Assembly: GCF_014284235.1 (NCBI RefSeq)
Contig: NZ_JACOGD010000003.1
Span: forward strand, 372,001-436,000
Origin: Cognatundibacterium curvum
Lineage (GTDB): Bacteria > Pseudomonadota > Gammaproteobacteria > Burkholderiales > Burkholderiaceae_D
Direction of reading: 5' to 3'
DNA length: 64,000 bases
The position numbers and the translations under genes were made by a program. The notes under the pieces were generated by a model. That model was not told the origin of the DNA and did not search any database. It saw only the letters and a list, made by a program, of their open reading frames with translations. This document shows positions 43,119 to 51,948 of the stretch, piece after piece. The stretch's first letter is position 1, and each line of letters begins with the position of its first letter.

Positions 43119-43637
43119 ATGCTGACTTTACATACCAAAACCGAACAGGCTGAACAGATTTACGGCCAGCTCGAATTGCCCTATGAATTGCGTGAGAAAT
43201 CACGCTTGCGCGCCAGGCTGTTGTCGGGTGAAGAAGTCGCGGTGCTGACTGTGCGCGGCAGCGTGATGCGTCATGGCGATCTGCTGATGGCCAGCGATGG
43301 CCGCACGGTGCAAATTCTGGCAGCGGCTGAACCGACTTACAAAGTGGAATGCGACTCAGCGCAAAGCTTATTGCGTTGTGCTTTTCATTTAGGGAACCGC
43401 CATACCCAGGCACAGGTCGGGGCAGGTTTTTTACGCATACGGCAGGACCTTGTACTCAAAGAGATGTTGCAAGGTCTGGGTGCCAGTGTGAGTGAGGAAA
43501 TGGCTGCCTTCGAACCCGAGTCAGGTGCCTATGGTGGCGGCCATCATCATGCTGATCACGACGGCCATCACGCACACCATCCGCTGGCACCGATACCGCT
43601 GCGTCAACGCATACACCGGCCCGGAGATGTACAGTGA
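43119..43637 (+). CDS. ureE: Urease nickel metallochaperone UreE
   Basis: A 172-residue nickel-binding chaperone that supplies UreG. It has the N-terminal peptide-binding domain and a C-terminal ferredoxin-like domain with the metal-site region HLGNRHTQAQ. The tail is rich in histidine (GGGHHHADHDGHHAHH at about 144-159), which stores or scavenges nickel in many UreE proteins. It lies 63 bases after ureC. Confidence 0.95.
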   Translation: MLTLHTKTEQAEQIYGQLELPYELREKSRLRARLLSGEEVAVLTVRGSVMRHGDLLMASDGRTVQILAAAEPTYKVECDSAQSLLRCAFHLGNRHTQAQVGAGFLRIRQDLVLKEMLQGLGASVSEEMAAFEPESGAYGGGHHHADHDGHHAHHPLAPIPLRQRIHRPGDVQ

Positions 43638-43679
43638 AAACCATGCGCATCTGCTGCGCTGAAGGCCGGAGTTAAGGCG

Positions 43680-44360
43680 ATGCAGGCGCATGCCTTACTA
43701 CATTTGCTGCAATTGGCCAGCCCATCTTTACCGGTCGGTGCCTATAGTTATTCGCAAGGACTGGAAGCGGCAATAGAACAGGGTCACGTCACGAATGCAG
43801 CTCAGGCCAAAGACTGGATAGCCGCCTATGCACTCGAGGTGGTGGCACCGTTCGAGGCCGCGCTGACCTGGCGCCTGTTGCAAGCCTTTGCCTGTGCCGA
43901 TGCGGAAGCGGTCAGCAGCTGGAATACCTTGTTCATCGCAGCGCGGGATACGGCGGAATTCCGTGCCGAGACGATACAGATGGGTTATTCACTGTCCAGA
44001 CTGCTGCTTGATTTACAGGTGGCCGATGCAGATGCGGCGCGGATTTTGCAGAGCTTGCCGGAGATTCCTTTTCCTACCGCCTATGCCTGTGCTGCCATTA
44101 GTTTGCAAGTACCACCGGCCCAGGCTTTAATCGGCAGCCTGTATGCATGGGCAGAAAATCAGGTGCTGGTCTGCGTCAAATCGGTGCCGCTGGGACAGGT
44201 GGCTGGTCAGCGCTTATTGCTGGCGTTGGGGCCAGTACTGGAGCAGGCCGCGCAACTGGCGCAGCAACTGGACGATGCCAGTCTCAGTAACTGGGCACCG
44301 GGCTTGTCGCTGTTATCGATGCAGCATGAGGTGCAATACAGTCGCTTATACCGCTCCTGA
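43680..44360 (+). CDS. ureF: Urease accessory protein UreF
   Basis: A 226-residue, mostly helical protein that forms the UreD-UreF-UreG complex and acts as a checkpoint for nickel delivery. The N-terminal motif LLQLASPSLPVGAYSYSQGLEAAIEQG is diagnostic. It lies 42 bases after ureE and 64 bases before ureG. Nothing unusual is seen. Confidence 0.95.
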   Translation: MQAHALLHLLQLASPSLPVGAYSYSQGLEAAIEQGHVTNAAQAKDWIAAYALEVVAPFEAALTWRLLQAFACADAEAVSSWNTLFIAARDTAEFRAETIQMGYSLSRLLLDLQVADADAARILQSLPEIPFPTAYACAAISLQVPPAQALIGSLYAWAENQVLVCVKSVPLGQVAGQRLLLALGPVLEQAAQLAQQLDDASLSNWAPGLSLLSMQHEVQYSRLYRS

Positions 44361-44424
44361 GTATGCGTCTTTAGTGCGGTGCTGAAAAAATGAATAAACG
44401 AAAATTGAAAAAACAGGACTCGCT

Positions 44425-45063
44425 ATGAACAAACAGAATAATCCTAATCCTTTAAGAGTCGGCATCGGCGGTCCGGTAGGATCAGGCAAAACAGCATTGT
44501 GCGAAATGCTGTGTAAGCGCATGCGTGCTGACTATGAAATGGCAGTGATCACCAACGATATCTATACCAAAGAGGATATGGAAATCCTGATGCGTGCCGA
44601 TGCCTTGCCAGCCGAACGTCTGATGGGTGTGGAAACCGGAGGTTGCCCGCATACCGCGATCCGCGAGGATGCGTCCATCAATCTGGAAGCGATAGCACGC
44701 ATGAGTGCCGATTTTCCATTTCTCGATCTGATCCTGGTGGAGTCGGGTGGCGATAATCTGGCCGCTACCTTCAGTCCTGAACTGTCCGACCTGACCATTT
44801 ATGTAATCGACGTGGCAGGCGGAGAAAAAATTCCGCGCAAAGGCGGGCCCGGCATTACCCGTTCCGACTTATTAATCATTAATAAGACCGATCTGGCACC
44901 TTATGTCGGCGCCAATCTGGATGTGATGGCGCAGGATGCACGCCGTATGCGCGGCAGCCGCCCATTCGTGATGACGAATTTGCGCAGCGGTGAAGGACTG
45001 GAAGACGTGGTGCGTTTCATCCGCGAGCAGGGCATGCTGGATGTGGAAAAAACGCTGCAATAA
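44425..45063 (+). CDS. ureG: Urease accessory GTPase UreG
   Basis: A 212-residue SIMIBI-class GTPase that hands nickel to urease. The P-loop GGPVGSGKT is at 15-23. The metal-binding CPH motif is in [14 protein letters not shown]. The guanine-specificity NKTD sequence appears in [11 protein letters not shown]. An AGGACTCGCT ribosome-binding region precedes the ATG. It is complete. Confidence 0.97.
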   Translation: MNKQNNPNPLRVGIGGPVGSGKTALCEMLCKRMRADYEMAVITNDIYTKEDMEILMRADALPAERLMGVETGGCPHTAIREDASINLEAIARMSADFPFLDLILVESGGDNLAATFSPELSDLTIYVIDVAGGEKIPRKGGPGITRSDLLIINKTDLAPYVGANLDVMAQDARRMRGSRPFVMTNLRSGEGLEDVVRFIREQGMLDVEKTLQ

Positions 45064-45156
45064 GGGGTGAAGAAAATTTCAGCAGCCTTTTTTTTAGAGT
45101 CAGAAATACTGAAGGCCGGTGCGGAATTTTTAAATTTGTATAAGGGGAGTTGTTCT

Positions 45157-45753
45157 ATGTATTCGAAAAATATAACACGCTTACTGATGCTGTGCCTGAG
45201 TCTGCTTGCCATGCCTGGCCTCGCATTAGCGCACGATGGCCTGCATAGTGGCTCAGGCTGGCTGGCCGGACTGATCCATCCTTTCACTGGTGCAGATCAC
45301 TGGCTGGCGATGCTGGCAGTGGGTTACTGGTCTGTGCAGCAAACTAATTTGCGTCCTTATGCAGTCAGTCTGCAATTTACGCTGGCGATGTGCCTGGGTG
45401 CCTCGCTCGGTGCTGCATTTGGGGTGGCGCATCTGACTGAGTATCTGATCGCAGCATCGGTACTCTGCGGCGGCCTGGTGATGGCGATGGCAGTCCGGGT
45501 GCCGGTCATGGCGGGCGTGCTGGCGATCAGCGTGTTTGGCGCCGCGCATGGCTATGCACACGGTGCAGAGTTAGCGCCAGGTATGAGCCTTCTCGCGTAT
45601 GCGGCAGGATTCACACTGGCCAGTTGTCTGCTGCAAGCTTTGGGCGCCGCCTTGTTCCTGGCCAGAAAACGACTGGCCAGCGCAGGTAAATTACGTTTTG
45701 CCGGATGGGGCATCGTTGCTTATGGCATCTACCTGCTGGGGATGGGTGGCTGA
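45157..45753 (+). CDS. ureJ: HupE/UreJ family membrane protein, probable nickel transporter
   Basis: A 198-residue membrane protein with a cleavable signal (MYSKNITRLLMLCLSLLA..., ending ALA) and about six hydrophobic segments. The family motif HPFTGADHWLAMLAVG follows at once and contains the HxxxxDH metal-binding pattern. A second motif is GAAHGYAHGAEL. HupE/UreJ proteins bring nickel in for hydrogenase or urease. The ATG at 45157 is chosen over upstream codons because of the signal peptide and the GGGGAG before it. It is the last gene of the urease operon. Confidence 0.88.
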   Translation: MYSKNITRLLMLCLSLLAMPGLALAHDGLHSGSGWLAGLIHPFTGADHWLAMLAVGYWSVQQTNLRPYAVSLQFTLAMCLGASLGAAFGVAHLTEYLIAASVLCGGLVMAMAVRVPVMAGVLAISVFGAAHGYAHGAELAPGMSLLAYAAGFTLASCLLQALGAALFLARKRLASAGKLRFAGWGIVAYGIYLLGMGG

Positions 45754-45785
45754 TTTGGGCTGAGCGCCGCTGCTTACATCTGCTA

Positions 45786-45819
45786 TGCGGAATCATTCTG
45801 GTGATTCCGCATTTTTTTT
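45786..45819 (+). terminator. Intrinsic terminator of the urease operon
   Basis: A 10-bp stem (tgcggaatca / tgattccgca, 45786-45795 and 45802-45811) with a 6-base loop is followed by eight T (45812-45819). It lies 33 bases after the ureJ stop. Confidence 0.92.
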
Positions 45820-46072
45820 GCTGCTGCCGCAGTCTAGCCAGACTGGCTGTGCAGATTTCTACTTCCAGATGCTGTGCATCGGTCAAGACGTGAGATCCGT
45901 TGCGCCTTACACTGTGTACTGAACTTCATGTCAGTCAGCGCAGACTTTGCGTTATGCTGCGGAGGTAAGCAGTGCTCAGTTCATCATGACTTGCCTTGAG
46001 CGGCAGGTACTTACTGAGTGGGACAGATCTATCATCCAGACCGGCAGCGGCCGGAGAAAGTCAGGCTCTATC

Positions 46073-46969
46073 ATGTGGCAAGGTGTTATTCCTGCAGTAA
46101 CGACAAAATTCACTCCTGAAGATACGCTCGATTTCAAGGAAATGCAGCGTTGCTTCCAATATCTGATGGATGCCGGTTGCGATGGGCTGATCGCCTGTGG
46201 TTCATTGGGTGAGGGACCGTTTCTGTCCCACGCCGAACGTATCGATGTGCTGAAACTGAGCAAAGAAGTATGCGGATCTAAGCCTGCCTTGCTGACCGTG
46301 GCTGAAGCCTCAACCAAAGAAGCCTGTGCCCTGGCTGAAAAAGGAGCGCGTGCAGGTGCCGATGGTTTGATGGTGGTGCCAAGCACGATTTACCATACCA
46401 ATCATCAGGAAACCATCGCCAATCTGCGTGCCATCGCGGCCGCGGCTGATTTGCCGGTCATGATTTACTCTAACCGTATTGCTTATAGGGTGGATGTCAC
46501 GACCGATATGCTGGAAGAGCTGGCCGATGATGCGCGCTTTGTGGCAGTTAAAGAATCCTCGGATGATATCCGTCGCAGTACAGAAATCATTAACCGCCTC
46601 GGTGATCGCTATGACTTGTTCACCGGTGTCGATAATCTGGCTTTTGAAGCACTGACAGCCGGTGCCAAAGGCTGGGTAGCTGGTCTGGTGGTAGCCTTCC
46701 CACATGAGACGGTTGCGATCTATAAGCTGATTCAGGCTGGCCGCTATGCCGAAGCCCTCACTATCTATCGCTGGTTCCGCCCTTTACTGGATCTGGATGT
46801 GTCCAGCTATCTGGTACAAAACATCAAGCTGGTTGAGGCCATGGTCATTGAGTCCAATGAGCGTGTGCGTCTGCCACGCCAGCCTTTGCAGGGTGAAGTG
46901 CGTAGCCGTGCCGAGGCCGTGGTGCGTGCTGCACTGGCGACCCGTCCGGTCTTGCCACAACTGGCCTGA
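46073..46969 (+). CDS. lhpC: 1-pyrroline-4-hydroxy-2-carboxylate deaminase (DapA superfamily)
   Basis: A 298-residue aldolase-superfamily enzyme. The Schiff-base lysine is Lys160 in VAVKESSDD, and the tyrosine region reads MIYSNRIAYRVD. The sequence resembles DapA, but the operon with the three-subunit D-hydroxyproline dehydrogenase and a semialdehyde dehydrogenase identifies it as the deaminase that turns pyrroline-4-hydroxy-2-carboxylate into 2-oxoglutarate semialdehyde and ammonia. The ATG at 46073 gives the family start MWQGVIPAVTTKF; the frame is open 42 codons further upstream. The 319-base gap before it holds the urease terminator and otherwise nothing clear. Confidence 0.88.
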   Translation: MWQGVIPAVTTKFTPEDTLDFKEMQRCFQYLMDAGCDGLIACGSLGEGPFLSHAERIDVLKLSKEVCGSKPALLTVAEASTKEACALAEKGARAGADGLMVVPSTIYHTNHQETIANLRAIAAAADLPVMIYSNRIAYRVDVTTDMLEELADDARFVAVKESSDDIRRSTEIINRLGDRYDLFTGVDNLAFEALTAGAKGWVAGLVVAFPHETVAIYKLIQAGRYAEALTIYRWFRPLLDLDVSSYLVQNIKLVEAMVIESNERVRLPRQPLQGEVRSRAEAVVRAALATRPVLPQLA

Positions 46970-46986
46970 GCCCTCATTTCAACGCA

Positions 46987-48108
46987 ATGAGTTTGCATAG
47001 TGATGTGCTGGTAGTCGGGGCCGGCATCATAGGCACGGCCTGTGCGTGGACCTTGCAACAAGAGGGCTACCGCGTCACCCTGATCGACGCAGCCAGCGCT
47101 GGCTGCGGCGTGACGGCAGCCGGTATGGGACATCTGGTGGCACTTGATGAAAGTGAGCAGGAGCTGGAGCTCTGTCTGTATTCACTGCGCCTGTGGCGTG
47201 AGTTTCTGCAAGCCTTTCCGGGCACAGCTGAACACCATCCCTGTGGCACTTTATGGGTCGCTGAAAATGAGGCGCAACTGGCTGAGGCGCATCAGCGTGC
47301 AGCACGGCTGAATGCACATGACTGGCAGGCCGATGCCATCAGCGGTGATCAGCTGGCGCGGCTGGAACCCGCATTGCGCAAAGGTCTGGCCGGTGCGGTG
47401 CGGGTGCAGCAAGACAGTGTGATTTACCCACCTGCAGTGGCCCATTTTCTGAGTCAGCAACTGGTGGGTGCCGGTGGCCGCTATTTGTCTGGCCGCCGTG
47501 TGCAGTCGCTGGCGCCGGATCATGTGGTTCTCGCTAATGGCGAGCGCATCTATGCCGCGCGTATCGTCGTGACGACAGGCGGACAGCTCAGCGAGCTGTT
47601 GCCTGAGCTGCGGGTGTTTCCACGCAAAGGCCATTTGGCCATTACTGAACGTTATCCGGGCAGCTTACAGCATCAGGTAGTCAGTATGGATTATGGGCAA
47701 AGCAGCATGCGGCCGGATGGTCTGACTGTCGCTGCGAATGTACAGCCGCGGCCTACCGGTCAGTGGCTGATCGGCTCCTGCCGCCAGGATCATCAGCCTG
47801 ATACCTCGCTTGATCCTGAGGCACTCACGGCGGTATTGAATGCAGCGATGCGTTTATTGCCTGGGCTGAGCGAGATGCGCATCCTGCGTGCATGGGCGGG
47901 TATGCGGCCAGCGACAGACGATGGTCATCCCCTGATCGGTGTGCATCCTCATCATCCCTCCATCTGGATAGCAGCCGGACACGAAGGTTTAGGCGTCACT
48001 ACTGCCTGGGCCACCGCGCAGATCATCTCGGATCAGATGGCTGGCCGCATACCCGCGGTGCATGCCGCACACTATTGTCCATCCCGTTTCATCCAGCCGG
48101 AGACCTGA
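46987..48108 (+). CDS. lhpB: FAD-dependent D-hydroxyproline dehydrogenase subunit
   Basis: A 373-residue D-amino-acid-oxidase-fold flavoprotein with the dinucleotide-binding motif VGAGIIGTACAW at 10-21 and the C-terminal WAGMRPATDDGHPLIG and HEGLGVTTAWATA segments. It oxidises D-hydroxyproline to 1-pyrroline-4-hydroxy-2-carboxylate together with the two next gene products. This three-part enzyme (flavoprotein, small iron-sulfur protein, pyridine-type flavoprotein) is known from pseudomonads. It lies 17 bases after the deaminase gene. Confidence 0.88.
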   Translation: MSLHSDVLVVGAGIIGTACAWTLQQEGYRVTLIDAASAGCGVTAAGMGHLVALDESEQELELCLYSLRLWREFLQAFPGTAEHHPCGTLWVAENEAQLAEAHQRAARLNAHDWQADAISGDQLARLEPALRKGLAGAVRVQQDSVIYPPAVAHFLSQQLVGAGGRYLSGRRVQSLAPDHVVLANGERIYAARIVVTTGGQLSELLPELRVFPRKGHLAITERYPGSLQHQVVSMDYGQSSMRPDGLTVAANVQPRPTGQWLIGSCRQDHQPDTSLDPEALTAVLNAAMRLLPGLSEMRILRAWAGMRPATDDGHPLIGVHPHHPSIWIAAGHEGLGVTTAWATAQIISDQMAGRIPAVHAAHYCPSRFIQPET

Positions 48109-48111
48109 GCT

Positions 48112-48390
48112 ATGCAAGATCAAAAGGAAAGCATCAGGCTCTGGCTGAATGGCAGAGCCACCGAGGCGCAGACTGGTATCACGGTTGCAGCCTTACTCAT
48201 GCAGCAGGATGAGTGGCTGACGCGCTGTTCTGTCAGCGGTGAGCCGCGTTTTGCGCTGTGTGGCATGGGTGTCTGCCAGGAATGCCGCGTCACGATTAAT
48301 GGACAGCCGCAGCGTCTCGCTTGTCAGACTTTGTGTAGCACTGGCATGGTGATACAGACTGCATCCCAGCAAACGATGGAGGCAAAATGA
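48112..48390 (+). CDS. lhpF: (2Fe-2S)-binding small subunit of D-hydroxyproline dehydrogenase
   Basis: A 92-residue ferredoxin-like subunit. Four cysteines at 50, 55, 58 and 71 (CGMGVCQEC and LACQTLC) form the cluster-binding pattern. It carries electrons between the two flavoprotein subunits. It starts three bases after the previous stop and its own stop overlaps the next ATG by four bases, so the three are tightly coupled. Confidence 0.9.
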   Translation: MQDQKESIRLWLNGRATEAQTGITVAALLMQQDEWLTRCSVSGEPRFALCGMGVCQECRVTINGQPQRLACQTLCSTGMVIQTASQQTMEAK

Positions 48391-49670
48391 AACAGCAAGA
48401 GATTTCTGCGCCCATCTTGATTATCGGCGCCGGGCCAGCCGGTCTGGCAGCGGCCAGTGCTGCGCTGCAGGCTGGCGTGCGTATCGTTATCCTGGATGAA
48501 AATACGGCACCCGGCGGCCAGATCTGGCGCGGTGGTGAAACGAACTGGAAAGATGCACGCGCCCATGCGATGTGGCAGCAAATTCGCACCAGTGAGCAGG
48601 TGCAATACCTGCCTGCGACGCGCATCGTCGCGCTGCAGGCGCAAACTCTGGTGGCAGAGCAGGACGATCAGATACTGACAATACGCTGGGAAAAGCTGAT
48701 TTTATGCAGCGGTGCGCGCGAGATTTTATTGCCCTTTCCGGGCTGGACTTTGCCGGGTGTGATGGGGGCGGGTGGCTTACAAGCCTTAGTCAAGGCCGGT
48801 GCCAGCTTGCAGGGAAAACGCGTGGTGATCGCCGGTAGCGGCCCGCTGTTACTGGCCGTAGCGCAGACTGCGCAGCAAGCTGGCGCACAGGTGTTGTTGA
48901 TTGCAGAAGATCAGCCCTGGTCCGCTTTGCGCAGATTTTTCTGGCATTTATTGCGCCAGCAGCGCGCCAAAGCCTGGCAGGCGCTGGGCTTGTTCTGGTC
49001 TTTGCGAAGTATACGCTATCGCGCACACAGCACGGTGCTGGAAGCATCCGGTCAGCAGCGTTTACAGCAAGTGCGGCTGCGCCAGGGCCAGCAGGAAATT
49101 GAACTTAGCTGTGATGTACTGGCCTGTGGTTATGGTTTAACGCCTAATCTGGAATTGGCGCACGCGCTGAAGTGTGCGCTGACAGCAGGTAAAGTGCAGG
49201 TTGATGCGCAACAAATGACGTCTGTAAGCAACATCTGGGCTGCGGGTGAAGTGACGGGTATCGGCGGTGTGGAACAGGCGCTGATCCAGGGCCAAATCGC
49301 AGGGCTGGCCGCCACCACACAGGTGATTCCGGCTGCCGCACGACGCGTGCAGCAACAGACACTGGCATTTGCGCATTTGTTGCAAACGACTTTTTCACTC
49401 AGAGCCGGATTGCGCGCGCTATGCAAACCGGATACCCTCGTGTGCCGGTGCGAAGACGTGAGTGCCGCCCGCATACAGCAACATGCTGACTGGCGCACTG
49501 CCAAGCTGGTGACGCGCGCCGGTATGGGGCCATGTCAGGGCAGGATATGCGGCACGGCCTGTGAGTTTTTATACGGTTGGGAAGCACCACAGTTGCGTCA
49601 GCCTGTGTTTCCCGCCAAAACATCAACGCTAGCTGCCCTGGCAGCGGGCAGCCTGAAGGAGACAGAATAA
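48387..49670 (+). CDS. lhpE: Pyridine nucleotide-disulfide-type flavoprotein subunit of D-hydroxyproline dehydrogenase
   Basis: A 427-residue protein with an FAD motif IIGAGPAGLAAASA near 12-25, a second nucleotide fold VVIAGSGPLLLAVAQTA near 147-163 and a C-terminal BFD-like cysteine cluster (VCRCEDVS, then MGPCQGRICGTAC). The cysteines could bind another iron-sulfur cluster. It is the large partner of the preceding two subunits. Its stop and the next start share one base (TAATG). Confidence 0.88.
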   Translation: MKQQEISAPILIIGAGPAGLAAASAALQAGVRIVILDENTAPGGQIWRGGETNWKDARAHAMWQQIRTSEQVQYLPATRIVALQAQTLVAEQDDQILTIRWEKLILCSGAREILLPFPGWTLPGVMGAGGLQALVKAGASLQGKRVVIAGSGPLLLAVAQTAQQAGAQVLLIAEDQPWSALRRFFWHLLRQQRAKAWQALGLFWSLRSIRYRAHSTVLEASGQQRLQQVRLRQGQQEIELSCDVLACGYGLTPNLELAHALKCALTAGKVQVDAQQMTSVSNIWAAGEVTGIGGVEQALIQGQIAGLAATTQVIPAAARRVQQQTLAFAHLLQTTFSLRAGLRALCKPDTLVCRCEDVSAARIQQHADWRTAKLVTRAGMGPCQGRICGTACEFLYGWEAPQLRQPVFPAKTSTLAALAAGSLKETE

Positions 49671-51100
49671 TGAAAAAATTATGGATTAACGGTGAATGGA
49701 CAGACGGCACTCAGCACACCACCGTACGCAGCCCGTCTGACCGCGCTGATGTGGTTGGCGACTACGCAACGGCGGGTGCAGAACAGGCAGAGACAGCGAT
49801 TGCGGCAGCCCATCAGGCATCGCTGAGCTGGCGTCATTCGGGTGTACAGCAAAGAGCCGATGCACTCGACCTGATCGGTTCTGAAATCCAGGCGCGTAAA
49901 ACCGAGCTCGGTACTTTGCTGGCGCGCGAAGAGGGTAAAACTCTGCCGGAAGCGATAGGGGAAGTAGGGCGTGCTGCCGCGATTTTCAAATTCTTTGCAC
50001 AGGAAGCATTGCGTATCCGTGGCGACAAACTGGCGTCAGTACGTCCTGGTATAGAAGTTGATGTGAGTCGTGAACCGGTGGGTGTGGTTGGCATCATCGC
50101 GCCGTGGAATTTTCCTATCGCGATCCCGGCCTGGAAAGTCGCACCGGCACTGGCTTTTGGTAATACCGTATTACTCAAGCCGGCGGAATTAGTCCCTGCT
50201 TCATCCTGGGCGCTGGCGGAAATTATCAGCCGCGCAGGTTTGCCGCCTGGTGTATTTAATCTGGTGGCCGGACCTGGCCGTGTGGTTGGCGAAGCGATGG
50301 TGAATGACCGCCGCGTGGATGCGATCAGCTTCACCGGGTCAGTCGGAACTGGCAGCCGGGTACTCGCTGCATGTGCAGCGCGACGCGCCAAAGTTCAGCT
50401 GGAAATGGGCGGTAAAAATCCTTTGGTGGTGCTGGCGGACAGTGATCTGGAGGTGGCCGTCAATGCGGCGGTTCAGGGCTCATTCTACTCTACCGGTCAG
50501 CGCTGCACGGCTTCTTCGCGTCTCATCGTAGAAGAGGCGATCTATGCTCGCTTTGTGGCGGCGGTCACGGAAAAACTACGCCAGCTGAAAGTAGGCCATG
50601 CCTTGCACGCAGGCATCGACATCGGCCCGGTGGTGGATCAGTCGCAGCTGGATCAGGATTTACGTTACATACAGATCGCTAAAGACGAAGGTGCGAAACT
50701 GGCTTTCGGTGGTGAGCGCCTGCAACGTGATATCGATGGCTATTTCCTCAATCCTGCCTTATTCGTGGATTGCGATCCGGCCATGCAGCATACGCGCGAA
50801 GAAATCTTCGGACCAGTCGCTTCGGTGATCCCGGCTAAGAATTATGAGCATGCTTTGCAGCTCGCGAATGATACGGAATTCGGGCTGACCGCCGGAATCT
50901 GTACCACCTCACTCAAGTATGCGACGCATTTCCGTCGTCATGCGCGGGCCGGTATGGTGATGGTGAATGTGCCGACTGCCGGGGTTGACTATCACGTACC
51001 TTTCGGTGGTACCAAGGGTTCCAGCTACGGTGCGCGCGAGCAGGGCAGTGCAGCGGTCGAATTTTTCACCACCATGAAAACCAGTTACATCGCATCCTGA
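49670..51100 (+). CDS. 2-oxoglutarate semialdehyde dehydrogenase (aldehyde dehydrogenase family)
   Basis: A 476-residue NAD(P)-dependent aldehyde dehydrogenase. General base Glu245 (LEMGGKN) and nucleophile Cys279 (GQRCTAS) are present, with the NAD-binding segment VGIIAPWNFPIAIPAWK. In this operon it would oxidise the deaminase product to 2-oxoglutarate, feeding the citric acid cycle. This corresponds to the LhpG step of Pseudomonas. The ATG at 49670 follows AAGGAG; the frame is open upstream inside the previous gene. Confidence 0.9.
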   Translation: MKKLWINGEWTDGTQHTTVRSPSDRADVVGDYATAGAEQAETAIAAAHQASLSWRHSGVQQRADALDLIGSEIQARKTELGTLLAREEGKTLPEAIGEVGRAAAIFKFFAQEALRIRGDKLASVRPGIEVDVSREPVGVVGIIAPWNFPIAIPAWKVAPALAFGNTVLLKPAELVPASSWALAEIISRAGLPPGVFNLVAGPGRVVGEAMVNDRRVDAISFTGSVGTGSRVLAACAARRAKVQLEMGGKNPLVVLADSDLEVAVNAAVQGSFYSTGQRCTASSRLIVEEAIYARFVAAVTEKLRQLKVGHALHAGIDIGPVVDQSQLDQDLRYIQIAKDEGAKLAFGGERLQRDIDGYFLNPALFVDCDPAMQHTREEIFGPVASVIPAKNYEHALQLANDTEFGLTAGICTTSLKYATHFRRHARAGMVMVNVPTAGVDYHVPFGGTKGSSYGAREQGSAAVEFFTTMKTSYIAS

Positions 51101-51122
51101 GCGCTGTTGATGTAAGTTTTTT

Positions 51123-51162
51123 GCGTTGCTGAGTCAGTGCCTGTACTGAATCTCAGCAGCGC
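51123..51162. other. Long stem-loop between convergent genes
   Basis: Bases 51123-51133 pair with 51152-51162 (one G-U), and an inner tcagt/actga stem (51134-51138 / 51145-51149) extends it to 16 bp with a 2-base bulge. A T-run precedes it on the plus strand and an A-run follows, so the arms extend further but neither strand shows a U-tract after the stem. It overlaps the end of the tetR-type gene. It may slow or end transcription from both sides by a non-canonical mechanism. Confidence 0.5.
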
Positions 51163-51773
51163 AGCAAAAAGCGGACAGCGTCGGCACTGAGTGTCGCCAG
51201 CGTCTGGCCTTCGCGTGGACGGTACCACTGGGCAGTCCAGTTCAGCGCGCCAAACATCCAGAGCTTATCGAAGTCCCCCGGCATGTGCCAGCTGCCCTCA
51301 GCTTGCAGCCTGTGCAGGCAGGCTTCCCATACCGCTTCATAACGGTCTTTCAGATGCACGATCTCTTGTCGCGCTTCCGGATTCAGGGCGCGCCATTCAT
51401 ACAGCAGAACTGGGATGAAATCATGTTCCGGCGCGACCAGAGTTTCCAGATGCGCGCTCACCAGTTGCGTGAACAGTTCGCGCGCATTCAGCGGCTGCTG
51501 CTGTATCGCTTCTATCTTTTCCAAAGCGTCCAGCAATCCCTGCTCCATCACCGCGCGCAGCATGTCGTGCTTGGATTTATAGTGATAAAACCAGCTGCCG
51601 GCCTGCATGCCGCTGGCTGCTGCAATATCGCGTACTGTAGTATGGTCATAGCCCTGTTGCCGGAACAGCGCGGCAGCATGCCGCAAAATCAGACGGCGGC
51701 TGCTGTCTGATCCGCTTTGAGTCGGGCGGCCACGTTTTTTGCTGTGGCTGGCAGGTGGCTGTATCTCTGGCAT
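51153..51773 (-). CDS. TetR family transcriptional regulator
   Basis: A 206-residue regulator. After a basic N-terminal tail (SHSKKRGRPTQSG) comes the TetR helix-turn-helix (about 24-70: LILRHAAALFRQQGYDHTTVRDIAAASGM). The C-terminal domain (75-206) is helical and would bind the inducer. ATG at 51773 is chosen; TTG at 51779 is possible. It is divergent from the racemase gene across 175 bases, so it probably controls that gene. A CTGATCAG palindrome near 51796-51803 is a possible half operator. Confidence 0.88.
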   Translation of the reverse strand: MPEIQPPASHSKKRGRPTQSGSDSSRRLILRHAAALFRQQGYDHTTVRDIAAASGMQAGSWFYHYKSKHDMLRAVMEQGLLDALEKIEAIQQQPLNARELFTQLVSAHLETLVAPEHDFIPVLLYEWRALNPEARQEIVHLKDRYEAVWEACLHRLQAEGSWHMPGDFDKLWMFGALNWTAQWYRPREGQTLATLSADAVRFLLRC

Positions 51774-51948
51774 GTGCAATGAAAATAAAAAAACCTGATC
51801 AGTCTGTCAGCTTACCTGAGTCAGGGCCTGAATGTAGCTGAGTGCATGCAGCTGACTAAAAAATCCTGTTGTTTCCGCATGCACTAAGGATGAATAGCAC
51901 AAAAAAACAGCGATACTGCTGATTCTCTTTCAATACAGGAGTGTGCGG

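Noticed and set aside
46073..46969. dapA (dihydrodipicolinate synthase for lysine)
   Set aside because: The fold family is the same, but the operon with a D-hydroxyproline dehydrogenase trio and an aldehyde dehydrogenase points to the hydroxyproline deaminase.
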